Source of the DNA: Rhizomicrobium palustre
GTDB taxonomy: Bacteria > Pseudomonadota > Alphaproteobacteria > Micropepsales > Micropepsaceae
Length of the DNA stretch: 64,000 nt
NCBI RefSeq assembly: GCF_011761565.1
Contig: NZ_JAASRM010000001.1
Coordinates: 1,488,139-1,552,138 of the forward strand
Direction: 5' to 3'
Part shown: piece after piece, positions 44,428-53,345 of the stretch
Numbering within the stretch: the stretch's first letter is position 1
Layout: every line of letters begins with the position of its first letter
Position numbers and translations under genes: made by a program
The notes under the pieces: generated by a model
The model's database searches: none
Seen by the model: only the letters and a program-made list of their open reading frames with translations
What the model was told of the DNA's origin: nothing

Positions 44428-45930
44428 ATGGATTTCTACGCGCAAGGATTGAAGCTTTCAGCCGCTGGCGAGCACGCGCGCGCCATCGAGGCTTTTGAGC
44501 GCGCCCTTGGCGCCAACCCTTCCGACGGACGGGTTCTTTTCGCCCTCGGCAACACCGCTCGCGCCTTGGGCATGGGCCAGGCGGCGGAAAACTTCTTTCG
44601 CCAGGTGCTTTTAGCCGAGCCGGGACGGACAGAAGCACTCGTCAACCTCGCCTCGCTCCTGCGCCAATTGGATCGCCATGGCGAAGCGGAAGCCCTCTTG
44701 CGTCCCGCTTTGGAACACAATCGCGCTGACGCCGATCTTTTGCTGGCCTTGGGCAATACGCGCCGCGAACAAGGCGCGCTGGATGACGCGCTATCACTCT
44801 ATCGTGAGGCCTTGGTTTGCCGCCCGGGTTTCCTGGCGGCGCTGGTCAATCTCGCCGATATGCTGGCCGAAGGCGGCCATGAAGACGAAGCGCTGGCGCT
44901 TTATGATCAAGCCTTGAAGGCGGGTAATAACGCTGCCACGGCACAAGCGCGGCTGAACCGGGCCGTGCTGCATCTGGCGCGCGGCAATTTCAAAGACGGC
45001 TGGCGCGATTATGCCGCCCGCATCCAGGTGCCGGGCAAGGTGCCGCAAGCAGATCACGGGCTGAAGCGCTGGAGCGGCGAGAGCTTGAAGAAAACCCGCC
45101 TGCTGGTCACCACCGAGCAAGGCGTGGGCGACCATCTGATGTTCGCAAGCGTGCTGCCTTCCCTGATCGCCCGGGCCGAAGCCGAAGGCGGCAAGATCAT
45201 TCTTGAATGCGAGAAACGGCTGACGCCGCTTTTCGCCCGCTCTTTTCCCTCTGTGATCTGTCACGATTGGGAGCTGGAACAGCGCCATGACGGGGCCCGC
45301 AGCCATTATGGCTGGCTGAAGAAAATCGGCGGCGCCAACGCGTTCATCGAGATGGGCAGCCTGCCGCGCACTTTGCGCAAATCACGCGAGGATTTTCCCG
45401 CGCCGCATCGCTATCTCGTGCCCGACGCGGCCGAAGCGCAAAGCTGGCGCGAAGCTTTCGCGGAGCTCCCCAGGCCTTTGACCGGCATTTGCTGGCGGAG
45501 CGGACTTTCCGGCGGGGCGCGCAGCCTTGCTTATGCGCCGCTTGAACTTTGGGCTGCCTTTATCCGCGATCTCAAAGGCAGCGTCGTTGTGGTGCAATAT
45601 GGCGCGCAGGATGCGGAAATCGCGGCTCTGGAAGCGTTCAGCGGGCGCAAGCTGGTGGTGCCGCAAGGCATCGATCAGAAACAGGAGCTCGACCGCGCCA
45701 CGGCACTGATCTCCGTACTCGATTGCGTGGTCTCAGCGCCGACGGCGGTATCGTGGCTGGCGGCGGGCCAAGGTCTTGCCACCTTCAAGCTGCAGCACGC
45801 GCTGAGCTGGACCACCTTCGGGTCCGATAGGGAAGCCTTCGGCCCCTCGGCCAAATTGCTGCTCGCCAAAACGCCGGCTGCCTGGCCTGAGGTCTTCGCC
45901 AAAACCAAAGCCGAAATCGATGCGCTTTAG
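44428..45930 (+). CDS. TPR protein with C-terminal GT-B-like glycosyltransferase domain (FlmG/FlbA type)
   Basis: A 500-residue protein. Six TPR-like pairs fill residues 1-200 (AIEAFERALGANPSDGRVLFALGN, ALSLYREALVCRPGFLAALVNLA). The C-terminal 280 residues resemble GT9/GT41-like transferases: RLLVTTEQGVGDHLMFASVLP, GICWRSG, VVVVQYGAQDAEIAAL and ISVLDCVVSAPTAVSWLAAGQG. In Caulobacter, FlmG of this form binds flagellin through its TPRs and adds pseudaminic acid. A paralogue lies at 58593. The ATG at 44428 fits; a GTG at 44386 has no better site. It meets the SpsF-PseG gene tail to tail with a 4-base overlap. Confidence 0.75.
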   Translation: MDFYAQGLKLSAAGEHARAIEAFERALGANPSDGRVLFALGNTARALGMGQAAENFFRQVLLAEPGRTEALVNLASLLRQLDRHGEAEALLRPALEHNRADADLLLALGNTRREQGALDDALSLYREALVCRPGFLAALVNLADMLAEGGHEDEALALYDQALKAGNNAATAQARLNRAVLHLARGNFKDGWRDYAARIQVPGKVPQADHGLKRWSGESLKKTRLLVTTEQGVGDHLMFASVLPSLIARAEAEGGKIILECEKRLTPLFARSFPSVICHDWELEQRHDGARSHYGWLKKIGGANAFIEMGSLPRTLRKSREDFPAPHRYLVPDAAEAQSWREAFAELPRPLTGICWRSGLSGGARSLAYAPLELWAAFIRDLKGSVVVVQYGAQDAEIAALEAFSGRKLVVPQGIDQKQELDRATALISVLDCVVSAPTAVSWLAAGQGLATFKLQHALSWTTFGSDREAFGPSAKLLLAKTPAAWPEVFAKTKAEIDAL

Positions 45931-47690
45931 CTGACGGCGCGGTGATGCTCGCGATGGGCGGTGAGCGCAGCCGATAGAGCGGTCGCGACACGGGTGACAC
46001 CAAGCCCATCGATAGTCATCAACCCGGCGGCGCGCATTTCGCGGCGGCGGGCACTATCGTTCAGCAGCGACCAGACCGCTTGCGCGATGAGCTTATCCTG
46101 CGCGCTAAGACCCAAGGAAATGCCCATGCCGGCGCCTTCGAACGCCGCGGCGGCACCGGACTGGCTTTCATTCTGGCTGAGATAAACCGCCGGGATTCCT
46201 GCGGCGGCAAGATCATAGGCCACCGGGCCAAAACACACCAAAGCCGCATCGCTGGAAGTAAATTCCGTGGCGAGGCCGTTCGCCCCTTCCACGGTTTCAA
46301 AATTGGGCGCAAGGCGCACGATGGAACGCGCCAGCCGGTCGCGATCCTTGCAATCGGCCCCTAGCACAAAACGGGCGCGGAACACGGGATCCAGGCTTTG
46401 CAGTGCATTGGCGAGGCGGCCCACCAAGGCGTCGCTGGTGATCACCAGCAAGGACAGAACTGGCGAAGCTGGACGCACGGCGGAACCCGCCGGAGCGTGA
46501 CCGGAAAGGCTCCATTCCCAGCCGGTATGCACGCGGCATTTCGATCCCGACCAAGTAAGCGCTTGGGCCTGCGGCAGCGGCGGATAAAAGGCTTCGTCAC
46601 AGGCAAGACGGCGATCGCTATAATCTTCGATCGCAACCTTATAGGCGATGTCGAGCGCTTCGGTATCGCTGCGCGAAAGCCCTTCGCCGCCATCCAACAC
46701 CAGAATATCGGGATGGCGCGAGAGCGCCGCCATGGGAGCATCAGGGCTCGCCAGGCGTTCCGCCTCGAAACCAGCGGCCTGTACCGCAGCGAGGGCTTGT
46801 TCTGAGCCGGTAAGCGCGAAGGTGACGCCGATGCTTTGGCGGTCACGCAAGGCGCGGGCAAGATCAATCATACGTCGGACGCGTGCGGCGCCTGCCTCGC
46901 CTTCACTATCACAGCGGATCAGAACCAGCCCGCCTTCCGGCGCAATGCCCTTTTGACGGACATGGGCATTGATCTTGCGCAAGGAAGGTTCACGTTCGAG
47001 CAGCAGCAGCAAATCGGCCAGCGTCGCCTCACCCGCCTTGGCATGCAGGCGCTCATGCACCGCTTCCATGAAGGTGAGATCATCTGGCGTATCGACCGAG
47101 AGGCGGCCGACTTCCTTGGCGAGCGCGGGATAAGGCTTGGCGCGCGCCACCGGCACGAAATCCATATGCAGGCGGAAATACCCCGCCACATGCTCGCGCG
47201 CCACTGGATCCTCGGCGACATCCATCATCAGCTTATCAAGGCCGTGGCGGCTGAAAACGTCGATCCCCTCATGGGCGGTAACGGCGCCTTCCTCGAGCTG
47301 CACGAAATCACAGGCCTGATCGAGCATCGCGTCGATGAGATGATCCGTATAGCCCGCATCGATAAACGGCGAATCCGAGCAGACGCGCACGATGACGTCC
47401 GCGTCAGTCAATTCGGCGGCGCGGGCAAACCGGGAGAGAACATCGAATTCCGGCCCGCGCACCACGCGTGTGCCTTCGGCCTTACAATATTCGACGAGGG
47501 CGTCATCGCGCGGGTTGACGCTGGTCGCGACCACGATTTCGTTGATCCAACGGGACTTTTCGAGGCGGTGCACGACATGCCAGAGCAGAGGCTTGCCCGC
47601 GATGGGTTTCAAGACCTTGCCTGGAAACCGTGTGGATCCCATCCGCGCCTGGATAACAGCGACAACGCGCGGGGTTTCAAACTTGTTCAT
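45927..47690 (-). CDS. SpsF-type cytidylyltransferase fused to a PseG-like domain
   Basis: A 587-residue fusion. Residues 1-245 are an SpsF/CMP-KDO-synthetase-like nucleotidyltransferase: VVAVIQARMGSTRFPGKVL, VVATSVNPRDDALVEYC, VRVCSDSPFIDAGY and RLSVDTPDDLTFMEAV. From about residue 270 the protein resembles PseG, the UDP-sugar hydrolase of pseudaminate synthesis (LVLIRCDSEGEAGAARVRRMIDLA; SSDAALVCFGPVAYDLAAAGIPAVYLSQNESQ). The catalytic His of PseG (in GxGHxxR) is not present; the segment reads EAGAARVRR. The start at 47690 begins the nucleotide-binding strand as usual. No separate PseF is seen, so this domain may make the CMP sugar. Confidence 0.75.
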   Translation of the reverse strand: MNKFETPRVVAVIQARMGSTRFPGKVLKPIAGKPLLWHVVHRLEKSRWINEIVVATSVNPRDDALVEYCKAEGTRVVRGPEFDVLSRFARAAELTDADVIVRVCSDSPFIDAGYTDHLIDAMLDQACDFVQLEEGAVTAHEGIDVFSRHGLDKLMMDVAEDPVAREHVAGYFRLHMDFVPVARAKPYPALAKEVGRLSVDTPDDLTFMEAVHERLHAKAGEATLADLLLLLEREPSLRKINAHVRQKGIAPEGGLVLIRCDSEGEAGAARVRRMIDLARALRDRQSIGVTFALTGSEQALAAVQAAGFEAERLASPDAPMAALSRHPDILVLDGGEGLSRSDTEALDIAYKVAIEDYSDRRLACDEAFYPPLPQAQALTWSGSKCRVHTGWEWSLSGHAPAGSAVRPASPVLSLLVITSDALVGRLANALQSLDPVFRARFVLGADCKDRDRLARSIVRLAPNFETVEGANGLATEFTSSDAALVCFGPVAYDLAAAGIPAVYLSQNESQSGAAAAFEGAGMGISLGLSAQDKLIAQAVWSLLNDSARRREMRAAGLMTIDGLGVTRVATALSAALTAHREHHRAVS

Positions 47691-47885
47691 GACCGCCAAC
47701 TCCCGGACGGGTGTACAATCGCCGGAGACCTGCTGCTGATCCGTTACCAATTGAATGAAAAGCGAGAAAGCTGAAGGAAGGGTTAACTCGCGCGCGTCAT
47801 ACCAAGAAAAGAGTCACCAATTTCCTTAAGCGGTTAGTAACCCTCATTTCCCCAGAATTGCCGGGAAATTTCGCGAGGGCTGAAG

Positions 47886-48944
47886 ATGAGCCGTTCGATC
47901 AGCATTGCCGGGCGCAAAATCGGACCGGATCACCCGCCCTATGTCATCGCTGAGATGTCCGGCAATCACAATGGCGAATTGAAGCGGGCCCTGGCGCTTC
48001 TCGATGCCGCCAAGGAGAGCGGCGCCGATGCGGTAAAGCTGCAGACCTATCGCGCCGACACCATCACCATCGATGCCTATGGACCGGACTTTATGGTGGA
48101 AGGCGGGCTGTGGGACGGACGCCGCCTGTACGAGCTTTACGAAGAGGCGCATACGCCTTGGGAATGGCATGCGGATCTTTTCGCCCATGCCAAAAAAATC
48201 GGGCTGACGATTTTTTCGACCCCGTTCGATCCCACGGCCATCGCGCTGCTGCAAAGCCTGGATGCACCTGCGTACAAAATCGCCTCGTCGGAAATCGTCG
48301 ACCTGCCGCTGATCAAACAGGTGGCGGCGACGGGACGCCCGCTGATCATCTCTACCGGTATGGCCGTGTGGGATGAGATTGCCGAAGCCGTTGAAGCGGC
48401 TAAAGCAGGCGGCGCGAGCGAAATCGCGGTGCTGCATTGCGTGGCGGCCTATCCGACCCCGCCGGAAGAAACCAATCTTTCCACCATCGCCGATCTCGCC
48501 AGGAAGCTGGACGTGGTGGTGGGCCTTTCCGATCACACCATGGATACGACCATCTCCACCATCGCCGTGGGGCTGGGCGCCAATATCATCGAAAAGCATT
48601 TCACGCTCGCCCGCGCCGATGGCGGGGTGGATAGCGCGTTTTCACTCGAACCCCATGAATTGCACCGCCTGGTGCGCGATGTGCGCATCGCCAAGAGCGC
48701 GATCGGATCACCGCGCTATCAGCCTGCGCCGTCGGAAGTGAAGGGGCTGAAATATCGCCGCTCGCTTTATGTGGTGGCGGATGTGAAGGCGGGCGAGGTG
48801 TTCACACCAGAAAATGTGCGCTCCATCCGGCCTTCCTTTGGCCTGCGCCCGAAATTCCTGGACGCCGTGCTGGGCAAAAAGGCGACGCGCGATGTAAAGC
48901 GCGGCGAAGCCTTGGCCGAAGAGATGATCGTGGGCGGGCTATAA
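47886..48944 (+). CDS. pseI: Pseudaminic acid synthase (NeuB family)
   Basis: A 352-residue enzyme that condenses a 6-deoxy diacetamido hexose with phosphoenolpyruvate to form a nonulosonic acid. NeuB-family motifs: PPYVIAEMSGNHNGELKRAL, AVKLQTYRADTIT, FSTPFDPTAIALL, KIASSEIVDLPLI, LHCVAAYPTPPEETNL, VGLSDHTMDTTISTIAVGLGANIIEKHFTL. A C-terminal SAF/antifreeze-like domain (RRSLYVVADVKAGEVFTPENVRSIRP) completes it. PseB and PseC nearby favour pseudaminate over neuraminate or legionaminate. It overlaps the convergent HAD gene by 6 bases. Confidence 0.88.
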   Translation: MSRSISIAGRKIGPDHPPYVIAEMSGNHNGELKRALALLDAAKESGADAVKLQTYRADTITIDAYGPDFMVEGGLWDGRRLYELYEEAHTPWEWHADLFAHAKKIGLTIFSTPFDPTAIALLQSLDAPAYKIASSEIVDLPLIKQVAATGRPLIISTGMAVWDEIAEAVEAAKAGGASEIAVLHCVAAYPTPPEETNLSTIADLARKLDVVVGLSDHTMDTTISTIAVGLGANIIEKHFTLARADGGVDSAFSLEPHELHRLVRDVRIAKSAIGSPRYQPAPSEVKGLKYRRSLYVVADVKAGEVFTPENVRSIRPSFGLRPKFLDAVLGKKATRDVKRGEALAEEMIVGGL

Positions 48945-49610
48945 AGCGGCGAGCACGTCCGGCAATTCTTCCAGACTCGCGATGACATGCTGCGCCTCAT
49001 AGCCGGGGCGCGCGATGGCTTTGGCATGGCAGCCGGTCAAGACGCGGATAGTGTGGCCGCCGAGGCGGTTGAGCGGGAGAAAATCCTTGGCTGGATTATC
49101 GCCGACATAGACCATATCGCTCCAGGCACATTTCTCGCGGGCGCGGATCAGCTCAAAACAGCGCGGCGAGGGTTTGGCATGGGCGACGCCATAGCAATGG
49201 GTAACGTATGTCTTACGAAAGAGCGGCGCGAGACCCAGCGCATCGATCTTTTTCTGCTGCACCAGCTTGTTGCCATCGGTGATGAGATAAAGCGGATGGT
49301 TCCGGGCTAACTTGGGCAAAAGTTTCTTGGCAGGCGCGTTGAGGTGGATCTCGGGGGTATGCGCGCGATAGACCGCAAGCGCGCGTTTCACCTCGGCCTT
49401 GCTCAGTTTGCCATGGCTTTCCAGCCAAGTATTGAAAATCGCGCCGCGGCCATTTTCATCCAGCAGCTTGCGCAGCATGCGGAAAGAGGCCTTCGCCTCC
49501 CAGCCAAAGCGGCGCTCGGCCTCCGCCGCTACGGCGCGAAAGCCGGACTCCACATAAGTCCGCTCGTCATAGAGCGTATCATCGAGATCAAAGATCAGGA
49601 CCAAAGACAT
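48939..49610 (-). CDS. HAD-superfamily hydrolase
   Basis: A 223-residue HAD phosphatase: motif I IFDLDDTLYDE at residues 5-15, motif II LYLITDGNK, the Lys in VAHAKPSPRCF and motif IV VYVGDNPAKDF. The cap is the helical type inserted after motif I. Its start overlaps the 3' end of the epimerase-ATP-grasp gene by 23 bases, so it belongs to that leftward operon. A sugar-phosphate substrate in nonulosonate metabolism is plausible. It could also be a 5'-nucleotidase. Confidence 0.85.
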   Translation of the reverse strand: MSLVLIFDLDDTLYDERTYVESGFRAVAAEAERRFGWEAKASFRMLRKLLDENGRGAIFNTWLESHGKLSKAEVKRALAVYRAHTPEIHLNAPAKKLLPKLARNHPLYLITDGNKLVQQKKIDALGLAPLFRKTYVTHCYGVAHAKPSPRCFELIRAREKCAWSDMVYVGDNPAKDFLPLNRLGGHTIRVLTGCHAKAIARPGYEAQHVIASLEELPDVLAAL

Positions 49611-51492
49611 AGATATCGCCTGGAACGCGGATTTGACGGACCTCGCCGGGAACGCGGTCGAAGCTGAGCGCGGCGACACCGCCGCCAAAGGCTTCGGTAA
49701 GGCTCCAAGTGAAGCTGTCGAGACCCGCGGCGATGGAGGTGGTGGAGGCGCCACCGAAACGCGGATTGCATTCGATCACCGCGAGTTTTCCGTCCACTAC
49801 AAAAGCCTGCATCACCACGGGGCCGGAGAGTTCCAGAGCCTCCAGGATGGTTGCGGCGGCTTTTTCGAGACCCGCATCGCGGAAGGTGGTGGTGATTTGG
49901 GATTCGCCATCGACCACGCTGTCGCGCCCGCGCAGCACCAGGCCCTTCACTTTATGCGCTTGGTCGAGCCAGGCATCGATGCTGATTTCACGGCCGCGGA
50001 TCTGCGGCTGATAGATCGGAGCTTCCAATTTTGCGCCATGGGCAAGAGCGGCATCCTTTGAAAGATTGAGGCCAAGCCCGCGCGAACCGGCACCGAAACG
50101 CTCCTTCACCACAAAAGGACCATCGCCTTGCGGCGCCTCGAAGGTCGGGATGAAGGGCAGGCCCTTTTCCAGACCAAAACGGGCGAAGGCGAGCTTATCC
50201 AGGCAGCGGGTGATGGAAGCGGCGGGCGAGACCAGAACGGCAATGCCTTCTGCCGCAAAGCGCGCCTTCTGTTCCGCCCAGAAGTGGAGTTCGCCATCGC
50301 GTGTCGGCAGGATGGCTTTGATGCCGCGTTCCTTGCAGCCCGCGATCAAGCTTTCGACCGCCGCCGCATCGGTGCGGGGCAGACGCCAGAAATCATCGGC
50401 GACATAACGCGTCAGCGCGGCCTCGTTCATATCGCCCGCAATCACTTTAATCTCAGGCTTGAGCTTCTTGGCGGCGGTTTGCAACGCCCGCACCAGCGGC
50501 ACTTTCTTGGAGGCGCTGGTCACCAGCACATTGCCGTAGACCGGCGCGGGCGGGGCGGCTTTCTTGGTTTTCTCAAACGCGATCATTTCTGGGATCGCGT
50601 GTTCAAGATCATAGTCAGGCAGCCAGCCAATTGCTTTCTGCCAAGCAGATGTATCGGCGCCAGAGGCTTCGAAGGGGATATCGGCTTCCGCCGTTTCGGC
50701 TTCCAGCTTGGGGAAATGCTGGCGCAACACCTCGACCACATCGGCGACGCGGCGCGAACGCCCGGTGCCGAGATTGATGATGCCGCGCACATCGGAGAGG
50801 GCGAGGCGGATCAGGCCCTCGGCAGTATCCTTGGCATAGATGTAATCGAAGAGACCTTCGGGGCGATAGACCGTGATCTTCTCGCCGGCGAGCAGCATGC
50901 GTATCCAGCGCGAAATCACATCGCGCGAATTGCAGCCATAACCGCGATAGATGCGGGCGCAAGCGGTGGTGAAAGCCTCAGCGCGGAAACCATCGAGGAA
51001 ACGCAGCTCGATTTCATGGGCCAGTTTCGCCATGCCGGTGAGATTGCGCGGCAGGATAGGATCGGATTCGTTCAGCGTGCGCGGCTTTTCCTGCGCCACA
51101 TCGAACTGATAGAGCGCTTGATCATAGATGAGATAGGAGGAGGCAAAGACCACCCGCTTCAAGCTGGGCAGATCCTTCGTCACCGTCATCAGATGATGGG
51201 AGAGGCGGACATTGTGCCAGAAATTCTCTTCCCAGAAGCCATAGGTCTCGGTCGAGCGCTCGAAAGTGGCGGCGAGATGGATGAAGCAATCCGGCGCAAA
51301 GGCGGCAAGCTCGCCTTCGGTGATATGGTTGAGATCACCCTGGCGGTAATGCACCGAAGACGGAAAATGCTCCGGCCTGGGCTTTAAATCGCCGACCATC
51401 ACCTCGAACCCGCGCGCCACCAGCTTGGGGATCATTTCCCGACCGATGACGCCAGCGCCACCGCTGACAAAAACTTTCCGGATGTTGCTCAT
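49588..51492 (-). CDS. NAD-dependent epimerase/dehydratase fused to a CarB-like ATP-grasp ligase
   Basis: A 634-residue fusion. Residues 1-310 form an extended SDR: VFVSGGAGVIGREMI, FIHLAATFERSTE, VVFASSYLIYD and GIINLGTGRSRRVADVVEVL. The catalytic YxxxK is not plain: after SSYLIYD the expected position reads MAKLAHEIE. Residues 320-634 form an ATP-grasp of the carbamoyl-phosphate-synthase/PylC type: NVLVTSASKKVPLVRAL, AILPTRDGELHFWAEQK, FVVKERFGAGSRGLGLN, EISIDAWLD and AVIECNPRFGGAST. Such ligases join a carboxylate to an amine through an acyl phosphate. It overlaps the GNAT gene before it (4 bases) and the HAD gene after it. The chain start at 51492 is fixed by ATGA. Confidence 0.8.
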   Translation of the reverse strand: MSNIRKVFVSGGAGVIGREMIPKLVARGFEVMVGDLKPRPEHFPSSVHYRQGDLNHITEGELAAFAPDCFIHLAATFERSTETYGFWEENFWHNVRLSHHLMTVTKDLPSLKRVVFASSYLIYDQALYQFDVAQEKPRTLNESDPILPRNLTGMAKLAHEIELRFLDGFRAEAFTTACARIYRGYGCNSRDVISRWIRMLLAGEKITVYRPEGLFDYIYAKDTAEGLIRLALSDVRGIINLGTGRSRRVADVVEVLRQHFPKLEAETAEADIPFEASGADTSAWQKAIGWLPDYDLEHAIPEMIAFEKTKKAAPPAPVYGNVLVTSASKKVPLVRALQTAAKKLKPEIKVIAGDMNEAALTRYVADDFWRLPRTDAAAVESLIAGCKERGIKAILPTRDGELHFWAEQKARFAAEGIAVLVSPAASITRCLDKLAFARFGLEKGLPFIPTFEAPQGDGPFVVKERFGAGSRGLGLNLSKDAALAHGAKLEAPIYQPQIRGREISIDAWLDQAHKVKGLVLRGRDSVVDGESQITTTFRDAGLEKAAATILEALELSGPVVMQAFVVDGKLAVIECNPRFGGASTTSIAAGLDSFTWSLTEAFGGGVAALSFDRVPGEVRQIRVPGDIYVFGPDL

Positions 51493-52085
51493 TGGGGTTC
51501 GCCGTGCGTTTGGTCGCTGCAAAGACAGCCATGAAGAAGGGAATCGACGCCAACACCGTTGATTCGCACATGCTGGCGCATAACGCCCTCGCGCACAAAG
51601 CCCGCGCTTTCGAGCACCGCTATGTGATCGGGCCGCAAGGCATAGGTTTCGGTGAAGAGGCGGTTTAGGCCCAAATCCTTGAACGCGAGAGTCTTCATCA
51701 GCCCCAGGAAGGCTTTGAACCGCATCGCATAATGCTCTTTGGGCGCCAGTTCCGCGGGATCGAGGAGAAAGGAAATCTCGGCCCGTTTGTGCTCCCAGGC
51801 GATGTGTACCAGGCCGCCATAGCCGATCAGCCTTTCGCCAGCGTGGTAAGAAACGAGGATATTGCAGGGTTGAGCCAGGGCCAGCGTCGGCCAAATTTGG
51901 GCCGCGAAATAAGCCTGTTGCTGCTCCGGCGTGATGGGGGCGGGCTGGCGCAGCACTTCGAGCTGGGCATTGCGCCACAGCCGGATGGATTCGATGTCGC
52001 CGGGCTGGATGGTTTCGATCCAGACACCATTTTCCTCCAGCCGGGGCCGGGGCAGGCAGGCATAGCGGGCAGGCGATGAAGACAT
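51489..52085 (-). CDS. GNAT N-acetyltransferase (PseH/FlmH-like)
   Basis: A 198-residue GNAT protein of the Acetyltransf_3/8 type: IETIQPGDIESIRLWRNA near the N-terminus, LIGYGGLVHIAWEHKRAEISFLLDP, then LGLNRLFTETYALRPDHIAVLESAGFVREGVMRQHV. The WRN and RAEIxFLLDP elements fit PseH, which acetylates the 4-amino sugar made by PseC. It leads the leftward GNAT-fusion-HAD operon and diverges from pseB across 156 bases. The PseH role is inferred from family and place. Confidence 0.75.
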   Translation of the reverse strand: MSSSPARYACLPRPRLEENGVWIETIQPGDIESIRLWRNAQLEVLRQPAPITPEQQQAYFAAQIWPTLALAQPCNILVSYHAGERLIGYGGLVHIAWEHKRAEISFLLDPAELAPKEHYAMRFKAFLGLMKTLAFKDLGLNRLFTETYALRPDHIAVLESAGFVREGVMRQHVRINGVGVDSLLHGCLCSDQTHGEPQ

Positions 52086-52241
52086 CCAAATCTACCTGTT
52101 GCGGTTAACAGAACCCCGCCTACATCCGGCGGTAAAACCGTGCCGGAAAAAGACAAGACCCGTAGTTATTGGCTCAAAAGCGTGAAAGATCGGTTTCCGT
52201 CAGGCAATTGTTAACTGTGTTCTGCAATCCTCGCCCCTGAG

Positions 52242-53345
52242 ATGATCAATGGTACAGCCATGACTCAGCAGGCAAAGCAGGTTCTCGAAGGCAGCGAAAC
52301 CGGGGACGAAAAGCGCAGTTTCCTGCGCGATTTCAGCCAGCCCTGGATCGACCTTAACGATAAGACCGTGATGGTCACGGGCGGAACGGGCTCTTTCGGG
52401 AACCATTTCGTCAAGACCGTGCTGGCGCATTACAAGCCGCGCCGCCTGATTATCTTCTCGCGCGACGAGCTCAAGCAATATGAGATGCAGCAGCGCTTTC
52501 CGGTGGAACAGCACCCCTGCCTGCGCTTCTTCATCGGCGATGTGCGTGATCGCGACCGCCTCGACCTCGCCATGGCGAATGTCGATTACGTGGTTCATGC
52601 CGCCGCGCTGAAGCAGGTTCCCGCCGCCGAATACAATCCCTTCGAATGCATTCGCACCAATGTACTGGGTGCGGAAAACCTCGTTTACGCGGCGCTGCGC
52701 CGCAATGTGAAGAAGGTGATCGCGCTTTCCACCGATAAGGCCGCCAATCCGGTCAATCTTTATGGTGCGTCGAAACTCGCTTCCGACAAGATTTTCGTGG
52801 CCGCTAACAACCTGTCCGGCGCCGACGGCACCCGCTTCGCCGTGGTGCGCTATGGCAATGTGGTCGGTTCACGAGGTTCCGTGGTGCCCTTCTTCAAGAA
52901 GCTAGCGGCAGATGGCGCAACCGAACTTCCCATCACCGATGCACGTATGACCCGCTTCTGGATCACGCTGACGCAAGGCGTGAACCTGGTGCTCTCTTCC
53001 ATGGAGATGAGCCGCGGCGGCGAGATTTTCGTACCCAAGATCGCCTCCACCACCATCACCGGCCTTGCGGATATTCTGAGCCCCAATCTGCCGCAGAAAA
53101 TCATCGGCATTCGCCCCGGCGAAAAGTTGCATGAAACCATGATCCCCGCGGACGACGCCCATTGCACGCTGGAGATGGACGACCGTTTCGTGATCCTGGC
53201 GAGCTTTGCCGCCGCCTTGCGCGAAGCCTATCTCAATCGCGGCGCCAAGCCGGTGGCCGAAGGCTTCTCCTATTCGAGCGACAACAATCCCGAGCAGCTT
53301 GATGCGCGTGGACTGCAGCAGCTCTTGACCGAGGCCTACGCATGA
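52242..53345 (+). CDS. pseB: UDP-GlcNAc 4,6-dehydratase (inverting), PseB/FlmA
   Basis: A 367-residue extended SDR that dehydrates and epimerises UDP-GlcNAc, the first step to pseudaminate. VMVTGGTGSFGNHFV holds the NAD loop at residues 47-53. ALSTDKAANPVNLYGASKLASDK carries the Asp-Lys and Tyr-xxx-Lys catalytic residues; RYGNVVGSRGSVVPFF and GEIFVPKI follow. About 35 residues precede the fold, more than in most PseB. ATGs at 52242 and 52260 both lack a strong ribosome site, so the start is open. It overlaps pseC by 4 bases. Confidence 0.92.
   Translation: MINGTAMTQQAKQVLEGSETGDEKRSFLRDFSQPWIDLNDKTVMVTGGTGSFGNHFVKTVLAHYKPRRLIIFSRDELKQYEMQQRFPVEQHPCLRFFIGDVRDRDRLDLAMANVDYVVHAAALKQVPAAEYNPFECIRTNVLGAENLVYAALRRNVKKVIALSTDKAANPVNLYGASKLASDKIFVAANNLSGADGTRFAVVRYGNVVGSRGSVVPFFKKLAADGATELPITDARMTRFWITLTQGVNLVLSSMEMSRGGEIFVPKIASTTITGLADILSPNLPQKIIGIRPGEKLHETMIPADDAHCTLEMDDRFVILASFAAALREAYLNRGAKPVAEGFSYSSDNNPEQLDARGLQQLLTEAYA

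Noticed and set aside
47821..47840. TTAA-N7-GTAA upstream of pseI as a second CtrA box
   Set aside because: One half-site is wrong, and half-sites of TTAA are expected by chance in intergenic DNA.
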